NCBI RefSeq assembly: GCF_000346465.2
Contig: NC_034011.1
Coordinates: 5,702,534-5,766,533, forward strand
From: Prunus persica
Taxonomy: Eukaryota; Streptophyta; Magnoliopsida; Rosales; Rosaceae
DNA: 64,000 nt
Reading direction: 5' to 3'
The translations under genes were made by a program, and so were the position numbers. The notes under the pieces were generated by a model, which searched no databases, had not been told where the DNA came from, and saw only the letters and a program-made list of their open reading frames with translations. Below, in pieces: positions 1 through 11,320 of this stretch (position 1 is the first letter of the stretch; each line of letters starts with the position of its first letter).

Positions 1-1304
1 AAAACTTGGAACTGACATTGATAAAGCGTAGGAGAAGAGCAGAGAAGTGCCGGCGGCTAGCAGAGGCACAATCATCATATAGGACTACACTTGAAAAGAT
101 GATTCGAGATGCTATGCACCAGTAAGATTGTTTGTAGAAGATTTGTCTTTTTTTTTTAATATAATTTTTTTCAAACTGCTTCACTGACCCTTTTCCTTTC
201 TGGTTTTTTGGCTTAAGGTCTGTCATTTATAAAGAGCAGTTGAGACTGAACCAGGCTGCAAGTAGTGCACTCATGGCAAGACTTGAGGCACAAAAGGCAA
301 TGTGTGATGCCTCAGAGAAAGAACTTCATAAAAAATACAAACAAAGAGATGAGCTTGAGACACAGATAAGGCCTGAGTGGGAACAAGCAAGGAAGAGATC
401 AAGAACGGATGATGCCTTAGCTGAGGAGAGAGAAAGTAAGACAGTTCTTTATCTACCAGCAAGCAAGCCAAGAAGAGTTTTACACAAGGAACTAAGAGTG
501 TTTCTAGAGGAAGAACAGAAGGCATCTAATGCTGCTTTATCACAGAGTGAAGAAGATGGGCAAATAGAGCTAAACGAGGAACTGCAAAGACCCACAAAAC
601 GATTGTCTATTGACAACCTTGAGGAGAAGGCCAGGTACATTGATGCATTAGAGGATGAGAACTTAATAGAGAATAAAATGAGGACACTGGAAATAGAAGA
701 GAGGAATCACAAATTTCAATTTCCTGTCCTTCGAGAACCAGATATTGAGGAGGATGAAGAAAGCAGGAAACAGCGTGGGAAGGGGAATGTAGAGAAGTGG
801 CTTCAAATTCTGTTAGACGGTTCTCCAGAAGAGTTTGGTCCTCAGAATGAAAATGAAAGTGAAATAGACAAGACTGGTGATATAATCAGAAAAATGAATT
901 TGAAGTATCCACAGGAGGTCGAGAATCTGAAGCGTCCCGAAGCGGTTGTCAAAAAAGGTGTGCCGGTTAATGATGAAAAGCGGCAGTCAATTGTCCAAGA
1001 GAAGGATGGCAATGCACATGAACTGGGTACTCCTGTTAAGGGAGTTGTTAGCAGGAAGAGTTTTGAAGGGAAGGAAAGAAGGGATCAGAGTAATGGAAAG
1101 GAAAGAAAACTTGCAAGGTCTGAGAGTGCCAGAGCCTTTCGACGAATTCCATCGTCTCCGTCTATAATATTGGGCATGAAAAAGGGTGTTGACTGCATGC
1201 GAAAGAAGCCCATGGTAACTAGTGATGATGAGGAGAGCTATGCTACAGAAAACAACTTCATAAAGTCATCTATGAAGACAATCAAGAAAGCAGTGAAATT
1301 GTGA
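1..1304 (+). CDS. Coiled-coil protein of unknown function, 3' part only
   Basis: The gene enters from the left edge. An exon covering 1-121 and the last exon 218-1304 are joined by a GT-AG intron (122-217). The split codon (CA+G, Gln) restores one frame reading ...RDAMHQ/SVIYKEQLRL..., which shows that the reading frame extends upstream of base 240. The stop is TGA at 1302-1304. The visible part is about 400 residues. It starts with a basic run (KRRRRAEKCRRLAEAQ), followed by a charged helical stretch rich in Glu, Lys and Arg that is likely coiled coil. The C-terminal half is acidic then basic, low in complexity and probably disordered, with a Ser/Arg-rich tail. No enzymatic motif is visible. 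The basic patches would suit a nuclear or nucleic-acid-associated protein, but that is only inference. I do not recognise the family; the 5' exons outside the window would be needed to name it. Confidence 0.8.
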
Positions 1305-2493
1305 ACAGAAGTTCAGTTCCTCTTGTGTATCATTGGAAATGTGTATTGATTCTTTTCCTTCTCCATTGTTTTTACTATAATTTTTTTCTTAGGTATATAT
1401 AAGCAAAGGCAACATGCCTTAAGCTTTGAATAACTGTGTCAAGCTTGGCTATTCTTTGATTTGTGTATAAGATTGATTTGTGTGAGACGCTATAACAGCT
1501 TGTTGTTTTACTAGAAACATTCAGCTTCCTTTTCTTTCACTCTGCTAAAATTTGTGTTCTCCATTTCCTTAAAGAAGGGTCGTATTCAAGTTTCTTGCAA
1601 GATCTTGGTTTGTAAACTCATCTCAAATGTACCCTGCAAGGAATTGAATGAAAAAACAAGAATACCAGAATTGATACAGAGACATTAGACATTACCAGGA
1701 GCTCTGTCAAATGGAATAGATATGTTAAACTACGTATGTCATGCACAATTCCGGAAGTTGAATTAGTTTTTAGGCCATACATGAAAGTCGAATTGAAGTC
1801 ACCAAATCTGCAGAAAACAAATCCAAGTTCAGAATTATTATTGCATTTGAGATAAACAGGGCCATGGAGATATTAATAATATAGGACTCTCACATGCCAA
1901 TAAATTCATTGCATGTCCATTCCAACCTTCGTATCCATCGGAGATGGGCAAAGCTTGTAATCTATGCTTATTGCAAAGATAAGTACATTATCTGTTAGGC
2001 TGCTAGTATATTTCAGGCTTATTAGGTTGCTCCAAAATAGTAGTGATAAAGCATAAATTATGTTGCAAAATGATGAGAAAGATAAGATCCGACATGACAC
2101 TGTATTTGTAATTTACAATTTTATAAACGATTACTTACTTTACAAGGAAATCATGTATGATAAAATTACACCATGCTAACAAATGTTATGAGATAACAAT
2201 GCCCTGCGGAGCATAGTACTAACAAAATTTTTATTGCAAGGGCCTCACAAAATTCCAATCATTTTTTTTCCAGTTGATTGTAATGACAGAGCAGAAAAGT
2301 AGCTACTTCCTCTCTTGTGATATATGTTGCACATCATCTTTCTGCCAATTTGCTTAGCATTTAAGTAGACTTTGAAATTAAGGAGATAATCAACGATCTG
2401 CAGCCTCCCTACTAGATGTTTAGCATGAGCCAGAAGTTGTCATTTCTGAATTCTACTGCACCGTTCTCTAAGATTAAGTATTCCTTCGTCAGC
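1305..2493. other. Convergent intergenic region
   Basis: This spacer holds the 3' flank of the left-edge gene on the plus strand and the 3' flank of the PPR gene on the minus strand. It is AT-rich. The only open frames are short and unconvincing. I see no transposon ends here. Confidence 0.6.
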
Positions 2494-5160
2494 TCATTTA
2501 TTGGAGCTTCCCCAGTAACCTTCATCCCCACAAGTGCAGGAGCCATCCTTAAAATGGTGAAACTTTTCAGTATCTCTTACAGAAATGTCCCGACGCACAA
2601 CCTTAGAGATAAATTTGATAGTACTGTGGCAGCTTTGGCACATGTAAAGGTTCTTAGTCACCCATATTGGCATCCCAGGAGCTGTATTAATGAGCCCAAA
2701 TGCAACTGCTAGTCTCTCACTGTGTCCACAAAAAATCTCAGCTTTAAAAGCTTCAACTTCATCTGTAGGACTGTTTTCGGGCTCTCTGAATCCCACTGAT
2801 CTCATTTTCTCATAAAATCCCTCCATAACTGCATTTAGTTCCTTTATTTGAGGGTGGAAATTATCACCACTTAGGAAAGCATGAACCTTTCCCTTTACTT
2901 CCACCCAACTGCACCCAGGATCTACAGTCAGGCCCCTTTTCTTCATCATCTTTCTTACTATTGCAACTTCTTCCCACTTACCGCATTGAGCATAGAGATT
3001 ACAGATAAGTACATAATACCCAACACCTTCTGTATCCATTTTTAAAATTTGATGAGCTGCAAGTTCACCAAGTTCAACCTGCTTGTGGATCATGCATGCA
3101 TTCAACAAGGCTCCCCATATAGCTGGATCTGGATTTATAGGCATCTTCCGTATAAACTCGTGAGCATCATCCAATTGCCCAGCACAACCAAGTAGATCAA
3201 CAATGCAAGCATAGTGCTTGAGATTAGGTGTGATGGAATAATTAAGTTTCATGCTTCTAAAATACTCCAAACCTTCGCCAACCATGCCAGACCTACTACA
3301 AGCACATAACAATGAAATAAATGTGATCTCATCTGGATCTACATGAGACTCAACCATACGGTTAAATAGCTCGACGGCATGCCTTCCTTGCCCCCTCTGT
3401 GCATAGCCAGTTAGAAGGATATTCCATGCCGCAACATCCTTTTTGTTATAGTTAAACTGGTTCCATGCAGATCCCATCCTTCCACACCTTACATACATGT
3501 CTAGAAGCGCATTAGGTAAATAACCATCAAATGCTACACCAGTCCTTAACGCATGGGCATGAATTTCCTTTCCACACATCAAAGCTCCTATTCTAGCACA
3601 AGCAGACAGGACAGAAACCAAGGTAACAGAATTTGGTTTTAGACTGAGTTTCATTTGCCGAAAGAAAATCAAAGCCTCGAAGCACCGATTGTTGATCCGA
3701 AGGCCAAGTATGATTGAAGTCCAAGATATGACATTCTTTCCTGGGATGCCATGGAACACTTCCAAAGCCTTATCAACGCATTTACACTTACAATACATAT
3801 CAATGAGCGTATTGGCAACTATCACATACGATATGAACCCAGTTCTGTAAGCAAGCTCATGAAGCTTCATACCCATATCTAAATTCCCTAAACAAGCGCA
3901 AGCAGATAGAACACTGGCTATGGTTATTTCATCTGGCATGATACCCTCTCGCTCCATCATTCTGTAGGATTCCACAGCCTTGTCAGGCAGTGCATTATTA
4001 CCATAACACGAAATCATCGATGTCCATGACACCACATCTTTATATTCCGTTCTAGAAAAAACTTTTTCTGCTTCCTCAAAATGCCCAATGATTGAATACA
4101 TCTGAATTAAAGCATTACACACTGAAACATCCTCCGCAAACTCTGTTCTCATGACAAAACCATGGATTTCCCTCCCTAACTTACAGTCACTAAGAAGCTC
4201 ACAAGCAGATATCAAGCTAGTCATAGTCATCAAATCCGGATAAACTGAAGATTCAAGCATCATGAGAAACAATCTCAATCCTTCCAAAAATTCTCCATTT
4301 TCAAAATACCCCGAAATCATAGCATTCCACGAGATCCTATCCCTCCTAGGCATTCTATCAAACAACATCCGTGCACTACCAACGGCACTACATTTTACAT
4401 ACATTGTAATCAAAGCATTAACCACATCAACATCCGACTCAAACCCAAATCTAATCACGTGTACATGAATCTCCCTTCCCCTCGCCAAGTCCGGGACGCC
4501 CCCACAAGTCCTAAGAACACAAGGAAATGTATACACATCAGGCACAATCCCAACCCACAACATTCTGTGATACAAATTCAAAGCCTCATCAAAGAACCCA
4601 GCTTTCGCATACCCACCAACCAAAACATTCCAAGAAAACACGTCCCTCTCCCCCATTCTCCCAAACACATACCAAGCATCAACCAAATTACCAAACCTCA
4701 CAAACATGCTCAACAAGGCATTACCAAGCTTAACGCTCAAAAGGGTCGTGGAATTCGATACATAAGAGTACACACGAGCTCCTTCCTCGTGTGTTCTCTT
4801 CCACTCACACAGCCTAACCAAAGCAATGTAAGCATCTTCTTCCACTTTAATTTGAAGCTCCTGCATTGAATCCAAGAGCTTCAGAGCTTTTTCAAGATTC
4901 CCATGGCGGCAAAACTCGTTCAAATTGGAGTTCGGGTTCTGTGTGGAGATAGAGGAGGTGCTGCAGACTGTCATTTCTTGGGTTTTTCTAAAGGAAATTT
5001 GGTGGGTTTGGAGCTTGTGAGAGAAACCAAGGGTTTCGAGCTTGTGGGTCTTGGGGAATTGAGGATTGGGAAGGTGTTGGGTGTTAGGAATTTGAGAGCT
5101 TTGAGCTGAAACTGCCATTTTTGAACTCTGAGAGCATTGTCTTCCCAGAGGGTTTTGCAT
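2494..5160 (-). CDS. ECB2: DYW-class pentatricopeptide repeat protein, ECB2/VAC1-like chloroplast RNA editing factor
   Basis: Single exon of 888 codons, as is usual for plant PLS-class PPR genes. From memory it aligns along its whole length with Arabidopsis At1g15510 (ECB2/VAC1), which is needed for C-to-U editing of chloroplast transcripts such as accD and ndhF and for early chloroplast biogenesis. About twenty PPR motifs are visible (repeats with WNVLVGGYAK, WNAMISGYFENG or WTSMIS), followed by E/E+ and DYW domains. The zinc-dependent deaminase signature is intact: H813-S-E815, then C841-x-x-C844. The carboxyl end is unusual: after CTCGD it continues EGYWGSSNK instead of stopping at DYW. 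The N-terminus is Ser/Thr/Gln-rich, as expected of a transit peptide. The first ATG (5158-5160) would add 14 residues. The second Met (5116-5118, MAVSAQ) matches the Arabidopsis start (MASSAQ) and may be the real one. Confidence 0.9.
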   Translation of the reverse strand: MQNPLGRQCSQSSKMAVSAQSSQIPNTQHLPNPQFPKTHKLETLGFSHKLQTHQISFRKTQEMTVCSTSSISTQNPNSNLNEFCRHGNLEKALKLLDSMQELQIKVEEDAYIALVRLCEWKRTHEEGARVYSYVSNSTTLLSVKLGNALLSMFVRFGNLVDAWYVFGRMGERDVFSWNVLVGGYAKAGFFDEALNLYHRMLWVGIVPDVYTFPCVLRTCGGVPDLARGREIHVHVIRFGFESDVDVVNALITMYVKCSAVGSARMLFDRMPRRDRISWNAMISGYFENGEFLEGLRLFLMMLESSVYPDLMTMTSLISACELLSDCKLGREIHGFVMRTEFAEDVSVCNALIQMYSIIGHFEEAEKVFSRTEYKDVVSWTSMISCYGNNALPDKAVESYRMMEREGIMPDEITIASVLSACACLGNLDMGMKLHELAYRTGFISYVIVANTLIDMYCKCKCVDKALEVFHGIPGKNVISWTSIILGLRINNRCFEALIFFRQMKLSLKPNSVTLVSVLSACARIGALMCGKEIHAHALRTGVAFDGYLPNALLDMYVRCGRMGSAWNQFNYNKKDVAAWNILLTGYAQRGQGRHAVELFNRMVESHVDPDEITFISLLCACSRSGMVGEGLEYFRSMKLNYSITPNLKHYACIVDLLGCAGQLDDAHEFIRKMPINPDPAIWGALLNACMIHKQVELGELAAHQILKMDTEGVGYYVLICNLYAQCGKWEEVAIVRKMMKKRGLTVDPGCSWVEVKGKVHAFLSGDNFHPQIKELNAVMEGFYEKMRSVGFREPENSPTDEVEAFKAEIFCGHSERLAVAFGLINTAPGMPIWVTKNLYMCQSCHSTIKFISKVVRRDISVRDTEKFHHFKDGSCTCGDEGYWGSSNK

Positions 5161-6059
5161 GAGGTTTAACGGTTAATGGATAATGGGACTGTTTTTTTTT
5201 TTTTTTTTAATGGACAAGAAATATTATCTTTTGTTGTCTGTTTAACTAACTTAAACTGCCACAATTTATGCAAACTAACACAAATTATAGACCAGAAAAG
5301 TATCTGTATGCAAGTTATCTTCAAGTGTTAAGCTGCAATTGTCACCGACTAAGCTGAGCTTAAAAGCAGCACGAGTCTAACAAGGATGAGATACACACCA
5401 CCACATGTACTTTGACTATAACAACTTTAGTTTGGCTCTTATGAATAAGATATTGTTCTCCTAATAAGTTGACGTGCACAAATCAAATTTGAAATGTGTA
5501 AACTCACAAGGACAACTTGTTATTAGGATGAGAAAAAAGTTATTAACCCCCAATTTCATGAGAAATTTAAATTTATATAAATAGGAGTTAGCTTCAATGA
5601 TAGAAAGCATTATCTTTGCACGAGAGTTGGAATTTATAAAGGAAAATGTTAAATGCAAATGTTAAATTTAAATTTGATAGCTTCGGTGGCAATTTGACAT
5701 TTAGTAAAAATTTTAAAGTAATATTTTTGACATCAAGCTTTATGAGATGTTAACTTTGACATATTCTAGCCTTGAAATTCTTGTGAGGAAGAAATGACTT
5801 CTAATTGGAGTCACTTATTGCCTTACATTTTTTATTCAGTGAACTGAATTGGACAAAAAACACTTCTTTGACAGAAGATCCAATGCCTAAATCAGATCCT
5901 TCCTCCCTTCATAGCGGAGTTGAATGAGATGTGTTACATGAACTTATTAATCAGAGATCACTTTGATCAGTTTTATTACTTCTCAGGTCACAACACATTT
6001 AACAACACATTAGAAAGAAGAAGGGAAAGAAGAAAAAAAAAGACCATCAATCCTCTACC
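5161..6059. other. Spacer: ECB2 promoter side and NPH3 gene 3' flank
   Basis: AT-rich spacer. The PPR gene is transcribed leftwards from its left end, and the NPH3-family gene ends at its right end. A T-run of about 18 bases sits just upstream of the PPR start. I see no repeat borders or RNA gene. Confidence 0.5.
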
Positions 6060-8062
6060 CTAAGATAAAGAGTTTCTCCACTTTGGAGTAGCTCTAGCTC
6101 TAACCAACCTGGTCTTCATATCCATAGGCGTTTGTTTCCCATACTCAACATTCCCATCTCCACCCTCATTAATCTTCACCACACCCGCACTCCTAAACGA
6201 AGGCATTATCCCTAAATTCCTACTCCACTTGAAAATCCCAGCTTTCTTTTTCTCTTTCCTCTCTGCCTGCACTTGCATGGAGCTGCACTGGCTTTGAAGC
6301 CTGAGCACCTCTTCTTTCAATTTCCTTATCTCCATTTGCATCGCATTCATTTCGCGCTTCGAGAGGGACCGAGCTGGGGCGTCAAGAAAGGGGTTTGGGC
6401 TTCTGGTGCTGGCACTGAACGAGCCACTCCAATCAATGTGCCTGTGAAGCTTGTTTTGCTCTGAGAAGAGGACTTGGATCACTGCCCGGACAGGCAGGCG
6501 TTCGTTTTGTGCAGCATGGAGAGATGCCTCTGGGGAGAGCTTTCGACAGTCGATTAGCCTACAAAGACTCTTTCGATCTTGCTTGGATACTCCAGGATGC
6601 GCCTGCCACGACGGAAGTTATATATTAAACTTTTGAATAACGGTTAAATTAGATATCCATGTTTCACATCAACCCCAAGTTTCTGTAGGTTGCATACCAT
6701 AGGTAATTTATTGGGGTTCTTTTTACAATCTGATAACATAAAATGTTATGTTATGTCGTCAAATTATTGATTTAGATCATATATTTAAATGAGAATCCGC
6801 CTCTAATTTTGCAACAATATAACATATCAAACAATTTAGTGATAGAACATTTTTCCTACACTTAAAAGCTCTAAATGTTAGAATATAAAAGTGTTTGATA
6901 CTGAGTAAGGGGTAGGATGCTTCAATTGGACCAAAAAAATAATTCAATCATACAAATATGCACCTTTTTTCTCATGCTCACTACTGAACAACAGAAAAAC
7001 CAAATGCAGAAAGCTTTAGGGCCGACCACTTCCTACCCAAAACAAAGGGCATTTATGTCAATTTACTAGTCCTATGAGAGAAGCCACCTAAACCCCTCTC
7101 AGATATCTTTGCTGGTGGTGACAAGACAGCCATGTCCTCAGGACCGACATGATAAGATTTAAGCTTGTTTCTTTAGTTTAAGTCTTCTTCATGTACCATG
7201 TTCTTTTCGATAAAATATATGTACACTCATGCTGCAACATTTTTTTACCTAATTAATTCACATTTATCCCAATTAATTGTCAACTAATTAGGCAATTAAA
7301 TCCATTAAATACCATAGACCTTACTTTGAGATAAGTATCAATGGCTCTGTACAACCCATCATCCATGGCACGGGCGTGGCTAGGCACAGCTCCAGCAAGC
7401 GCCGCAAACTCATTCAAGCTCAAATATGCATCCGTGGCGGCTTCAGCAAGATAACAATCCACAAGCTTTGCCACCTTGACCATGGCAGCTCCGCTCTTAG
7501 CAGTCTCATCCAAGTTCACAAACCTCTTCACCAACCTAATCACAAGCTCAACGTCCAGCAAAGTACCGCACGTGTGACTAAAAGAAGGTATCATGAGCTC
7601 CTTCAACAAGGCTTGGTCCAGCTGCCACGATATCCTCTTTTCAAGCTCGGCGCGGTACGTGGGCTCCACCCCAACCATGTTGGCGGTGCGTAGGAGGCGG
7701 AGGAGGAAGTTGCATGGGATGGAGTCCTTCTCCGGGGGGAGGACGCCGACTAGGGTTTCGACGAAGAAGCGTTTTCTCATCCACAAGGCGGTGACGGATT
7801 CCGGGGAGGACTCTAAGCTAATTAGGCTTCTTTGGTCGGAGAGGGCTTCTCCGGAGAGGTCCGGGAGCCATTTGGAGGCGTAGTGGGTGATTATGGAGCC
7901 GATGAGGTCGGGACGTACGCCTTTGGCTTTGATGCCGGCTAGGGTTTTGACAAAGTAGTCCATGTCGAGGATACAAGTGTCATCGAACCAGCATTCGGCG
8001 GCAAATGGGGAGGGTTTTCCAGGTAAAGTGACGGATTCTTGCAAGTCTTGGTTTTTCGTCAT
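6060..8062 (-). CDS. NPH3-domain protein without BTB domain (At3g49900-like)
   Basis: Two exons, 8062-7325 and 6602-6060, with a 722-bp GT-AG intron in phase 0. They join as ...[15 protein letters not shown]... to give 426 residues. Nearly all of it is an NPH3 domain: [18 protein letters not shown] near the start, then LLRTANMVG, the [13 protein letters not shown] segment, [17 protein letters not shown], the AIDTYLKAHP motif, and [27 protein letters not shown] shared by NPH3/RPT2 proteins. A coiled coil ([22 protein letters not shown]) and a basic tail follow. NPH3 proteins usually act as substrate adaptors of CUL3 E3 ligases through an N-terminal BTB domain and work in phototropin or auxin-transport signalling. 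Here no BTB lies upstream: the ATG is the first after an in-frame TAA, a TATA box sits about 50 bp upstream, and there is no good splice acceptor between. It may therefore act without CUL3 binding or by pairing with a BTB partner. Confidence 0.88.
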
Positions 8063-8111
8063 TGCTTTTTTTTCGGGTGCAATGGGTAAATGGAAGGGGC
8101 AGTTGTGGTGT

Positions 8112-8120
8112 GTTTATATA
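8112..8120 (-). promoter_or_regulatory. TATA box of the NPH3-domain gene
   Basis: The minus strand reads TATATAAAC about 50 bp upstream of the ATG at 8062. The expected start site 25-35 bp downstream leaves a very short leader, which supports the BTB-less start as the true one. Confidence 0.6.
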
Positions 8121-8341
8121 TGGTTCATGTAGTTACACTTTACATGACAGAGAGTGAAAGTAATTTTTGGTGCTGGCAGGGGGTTGAAATGTCGATAATG
8201 CCCTTGAATTGAGTGAAAGATCAAGAGAAAAGAACGTGGGTGGCTTGGGATTTAAGTAATGGCATAGTATAGTACTCCAGTGTAGTGTAAGAGCAAGATG
8301 GATGGCTGGATATGGATGGGTGAGGAGGAAGATGCATGGAT

Positions 8342-8468
8342 AAAAGAGAGAGAGAGAGAGAGAGAGGANNNNNNNNNNNNNNNNNNNNNNNNNNNNNNNN
8401 NNNNNNNNNNNNNNNNNNNNNNNNNNNNNNNNNNNNNNNNNNNNNNNNNNNNNNNNNNNNNNNNNNNN
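8342..8468. other. Assembly gap of 100 N next to a (GA)n microsatellite
   Basis: Positions 8369-8468 are exactly 100 N, the usual placeholder for a gap of unknown size. It is preceded directly by a (GA)n tract (about 8345-8367). The simple repeat probably broke the assembly. Confidence 0.97.
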
Positions 8469-8697
8469 GCTGTGTAAGCTCATAACACATCTCTGACGTG
8501 ACTATGATAGCTATATATAATATACATTTGTAGGCCTGGTGACGTGAGTTTCGAGTAAGTTCAGGCTAGAATCGTTTCACATTTCTAAAATTCTAATATT
8601 GAAGTGTGCATCCACTATACGCGTAGTGTCTGACTATCGGCGATGAGGGTGTATCTCTCTTTAAAAGACTCCCCCACAAGATTAAAGGAGACTCGTA

Positions 8698-8703
<6 letters not shown>

Positions 8704-8739
<36 letters not shown>
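8704..8739. repeat. (CT)18 microsatellite
   Basis: An uninterrupted CT dinucleotide run, 18 units long. Together with the GA run next to the N gap it flanks the promoter side of the NPH3-domain gene. Confidence 0.97.
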
Positions 8740-8740
<1 letters not shown>

Positions 8741-9323
8741 AAAATTTGGGCATGGACATGGTAAAACTATGAGGAATATCTATCGACTTGACGACAATGC
8801 TATAATTTTGTGCCATATATGCACTTGGAGATATGACTTATCTATTTAGAACATGAGCATGTTTCACTTCCATAAAAATATATATGATCAGTAATGTAAT
8901 CAATAAATACATACGACTATCGTTTCTCCCAAAAAGAAGATGAAGCTTTTTGTGAATTTTGGAGATTCAACCACTTTGATTGCCTAATTGTTGGAAAAGA
9001 AAAAGATGTAAGAAGAGGAAAAAATCAACATCACCTCGAGAATAATGAGAAATGTGGATACAAAATAAGAAGGTGATGGGATATTGCTGCCGAATGTATG
9101 AGCCAATTTTGTATTCTTTTGGTGATTACTGTTCTTGTATTTTGCACAACAACCAGCACGTGAACTTCCATTCTTGTTCCTAACTTTGGATGGTAGCTGT
9201 AGCTAGCTGCTGCCCTCCCAACACCAGCTGCAGCTCTGGCCCGTCTGGGTGCGCAGGGCCCCACTATTGTTTGGTATGGGCCCACTTGGCTCATGCTAGC
9301 CCAAGGCCAATATATTTCCTTTA
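8740..9323. other. Gene-free spacer
   Basis: Mostly AT-rich, with a more GC-rich patch around 9190-9270. One minus-strand frame crosses that patch but encodes nothing I recognise. Confidence 0.5.
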
Positions 9324-9512
9324 GGGCCTGTTTTGATGAGTTTGATTACGTAATTTGATAGGATTTATAATTCCAGTCAAATGCTTCATGGCCAAATGTA
9401 GTAGAATTATGAATTCTATTGAAAGGTTGAGATTAAGTTAGATTGGATTATGTTTAATCCTACTAAATCATCTAATAGCACATTTCAATTAATCGAAACC
9501 CTTAATCATCTA

Positions 9513-10975
9513 GGGCTCATTTGGTACACAGGACTGTCTTGGTATGGACTATACTTAGGGACTGGCTTGGCTTGGCTTGGCTTGGTCTAAATTGGATAAC
9601 ACTTATCCTGCGTTTGGTGTATGCTTGGACTAGGACTATAATTTTTTTATTTTTTCAAAAATATATATATGTATTTTATAATATATATAATATATATGTA
9701 TATATATGTATATAAGTATATTATAATAATATTATATATATTAAATAATATAAACGTACATACATATATATATAAGTGTATATATATGTATGTATATTAT
9801 AATATACATGGGTATAATACATATATATATTTATATATATGTATGTATATTATAATATATAATATATATATGGGTATGTTATAATAATAATAATAATATA
9901 CATGTATATACGTGTATATATGTATATTATATATGTATGTATATATACATATATATTATATATATTATAAAATACATATGTATATATAATATATGTATAT
10001 ATATTATATATTATAATATACATATATATATATACATATATACATGTATATAATATATGTGTATATATGTGTATATAGGTGTATCTATATATTATAATAT
10101 ATACATGGGTATAATACATATACATATACATACGTATATATAATAGATAATATATATGGGTATGTTATAATAATAATATACATGTATATACGTGTATATA
10201 TGTATATTATAATATATATACATATAGTATAAATATATAATGTATATGTCTATATACGTGTGTATATGTATATTATAATACATACATGGGTATAATATAT
10301 ACACATATATGTATATATACTTATATATATGTATTATAATAATATATATTACATATATACATGTATGCTATTATTATAATATTAATATGCATATGTATAT
10401 GGGTATATTATAATAATAATATACGTGTATATATCTATATGTATTTATATATTATATATGTATATATGTGTTTATATATATACATGTATATACGTGTATA
10501 TATGTACCTTAATATATAATATAATATATGTTACATATATACATGTATACATGTATGCTATTATTATAATATTAATATGTATGTGTATATGAGTATATTA
10601 TAATAATAATATACGTGTATATATCTATATGTATTTATATATATTATATATGTATATATGTGTATATATATATATACTTGTATATGTGTATATACATGTA
10701 TATATGTACATTATAGTATATGTGTATGTAATAATAATAATAATAGTAATATATGTTATTAGTATTACAATATAATATATGCATCTCATACATTGGTAAA
10801 CATAGGACTAGCTAATCTTTCCTTTCTACATAGGATTAGTAATCCCCTCTTAAGGAGGTGTTTTTGGTGGGCCCGGTATTAGCAATCCCATCTAAAACTA
10901 GAATTAAATGAAACAAACATGGTACTAAATTTAGTCCAAGCCAGTCCAAGCCAACCCTGTGTACCAAACGACCCC
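9513..10975. mobile_element. Tourist/PIF-Harbinger-like element expanded by AT repeats
   Basis: The left end GGGCTCATTTGGTACACAGG and the reverse complement of the right end, GGGGTCGTTTGGTACACAGG, match at 18 of 20 bases. Subterminal CTTGG / CCAAG arrays are also inverted. CTA flanks both sides (9510-9512 and 10976-10978), a three-base duplication as expected for Harbinger-type elements. No transposase is encoded. The middle, about 1.1 kb, is almost pure TA-rich repeat, which explains the unusual size for this class. Confidence 0.75.
9650..10780. repeat. AT-rich higher-order repeat inside the Tourist-like element
   Basis: Imperfect TA/TATG repeats with larger repeated blocks. The block beginning TGGGTATGTTATAATAATA recurs near 9871 and 10157 and, altered, near 10399 and 10588, so the spacing is irregular. 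A second phrase, CATGGGTATAATA, recurs near 9808, 10104 and 10286. Open frames here (strings of Tyr and Ile) are by-products of TA repeats. Confidence 0.9.
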
Positions 10976-11320
10976 CTATAGTACAAAACATATCATTGAA
11001 TTAGTGTTTTTATTTTCAATCCAATTCAATCTTAGTGACCGAACACAATTTTAGAGCGTCATTATATTGATAGAACAAGGTAGAGAGAAGCCCATTAAGC
11101 AAAGGCAATGGGCCAAGAGTCATAGCTATTTAATATCTAGGTCGAAGAGCATGAACAATGTAGAAGGGTCAAGAATGGAGTCAATTTGAATTTTCAACTC
11201 TAGAATTAGTTATGTTGTATGACTCTCCGCGAAAAACAGCCCATTTGCTCCATCACATTATTGTTGGGTTTCTTCAGTTGTGGAGCCCAATTTGACTCCA
11301 ATGAGCTCACACAATCGTTA

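Larger units (their letters stand above)
9324..11050. mobile_element. Possible outer Tourist-like element split by a nested one
   Basis: A TTA at 9321-9323 precedes GGGCCTGTTTTGATGA. A sequence ending CGAACACAATT is followed by TTA at 11051-11053. The ends are weakly inverted (GGGCCTGTTTTG against AATTGTGTTCGG). The better-defined element 9513-10975 sits inside. Read this way, an older Harbinger-type MITE was interrupted by a younger one, but the outer ends are degenerate. Confidence 0.35.

Noticed and set aside
4262..5109. Plus-strand frames of 68-136 codons opposite the PPR gene
   Set aside because: Shadows of the intact 888-codon minus-strand frame, with composition imposed by it.
5868..5890. 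TTGACAGAAGAT, the start of miR156
   Set aside because: Only 12 bases match, and I see no complementary arm nearby.
9669..10304. Open frames of 70-93 codons rich in Tyr and Ile
   Set aside because: They are translations of TA/TATG repeats and appear on both strands; no start context or homology.
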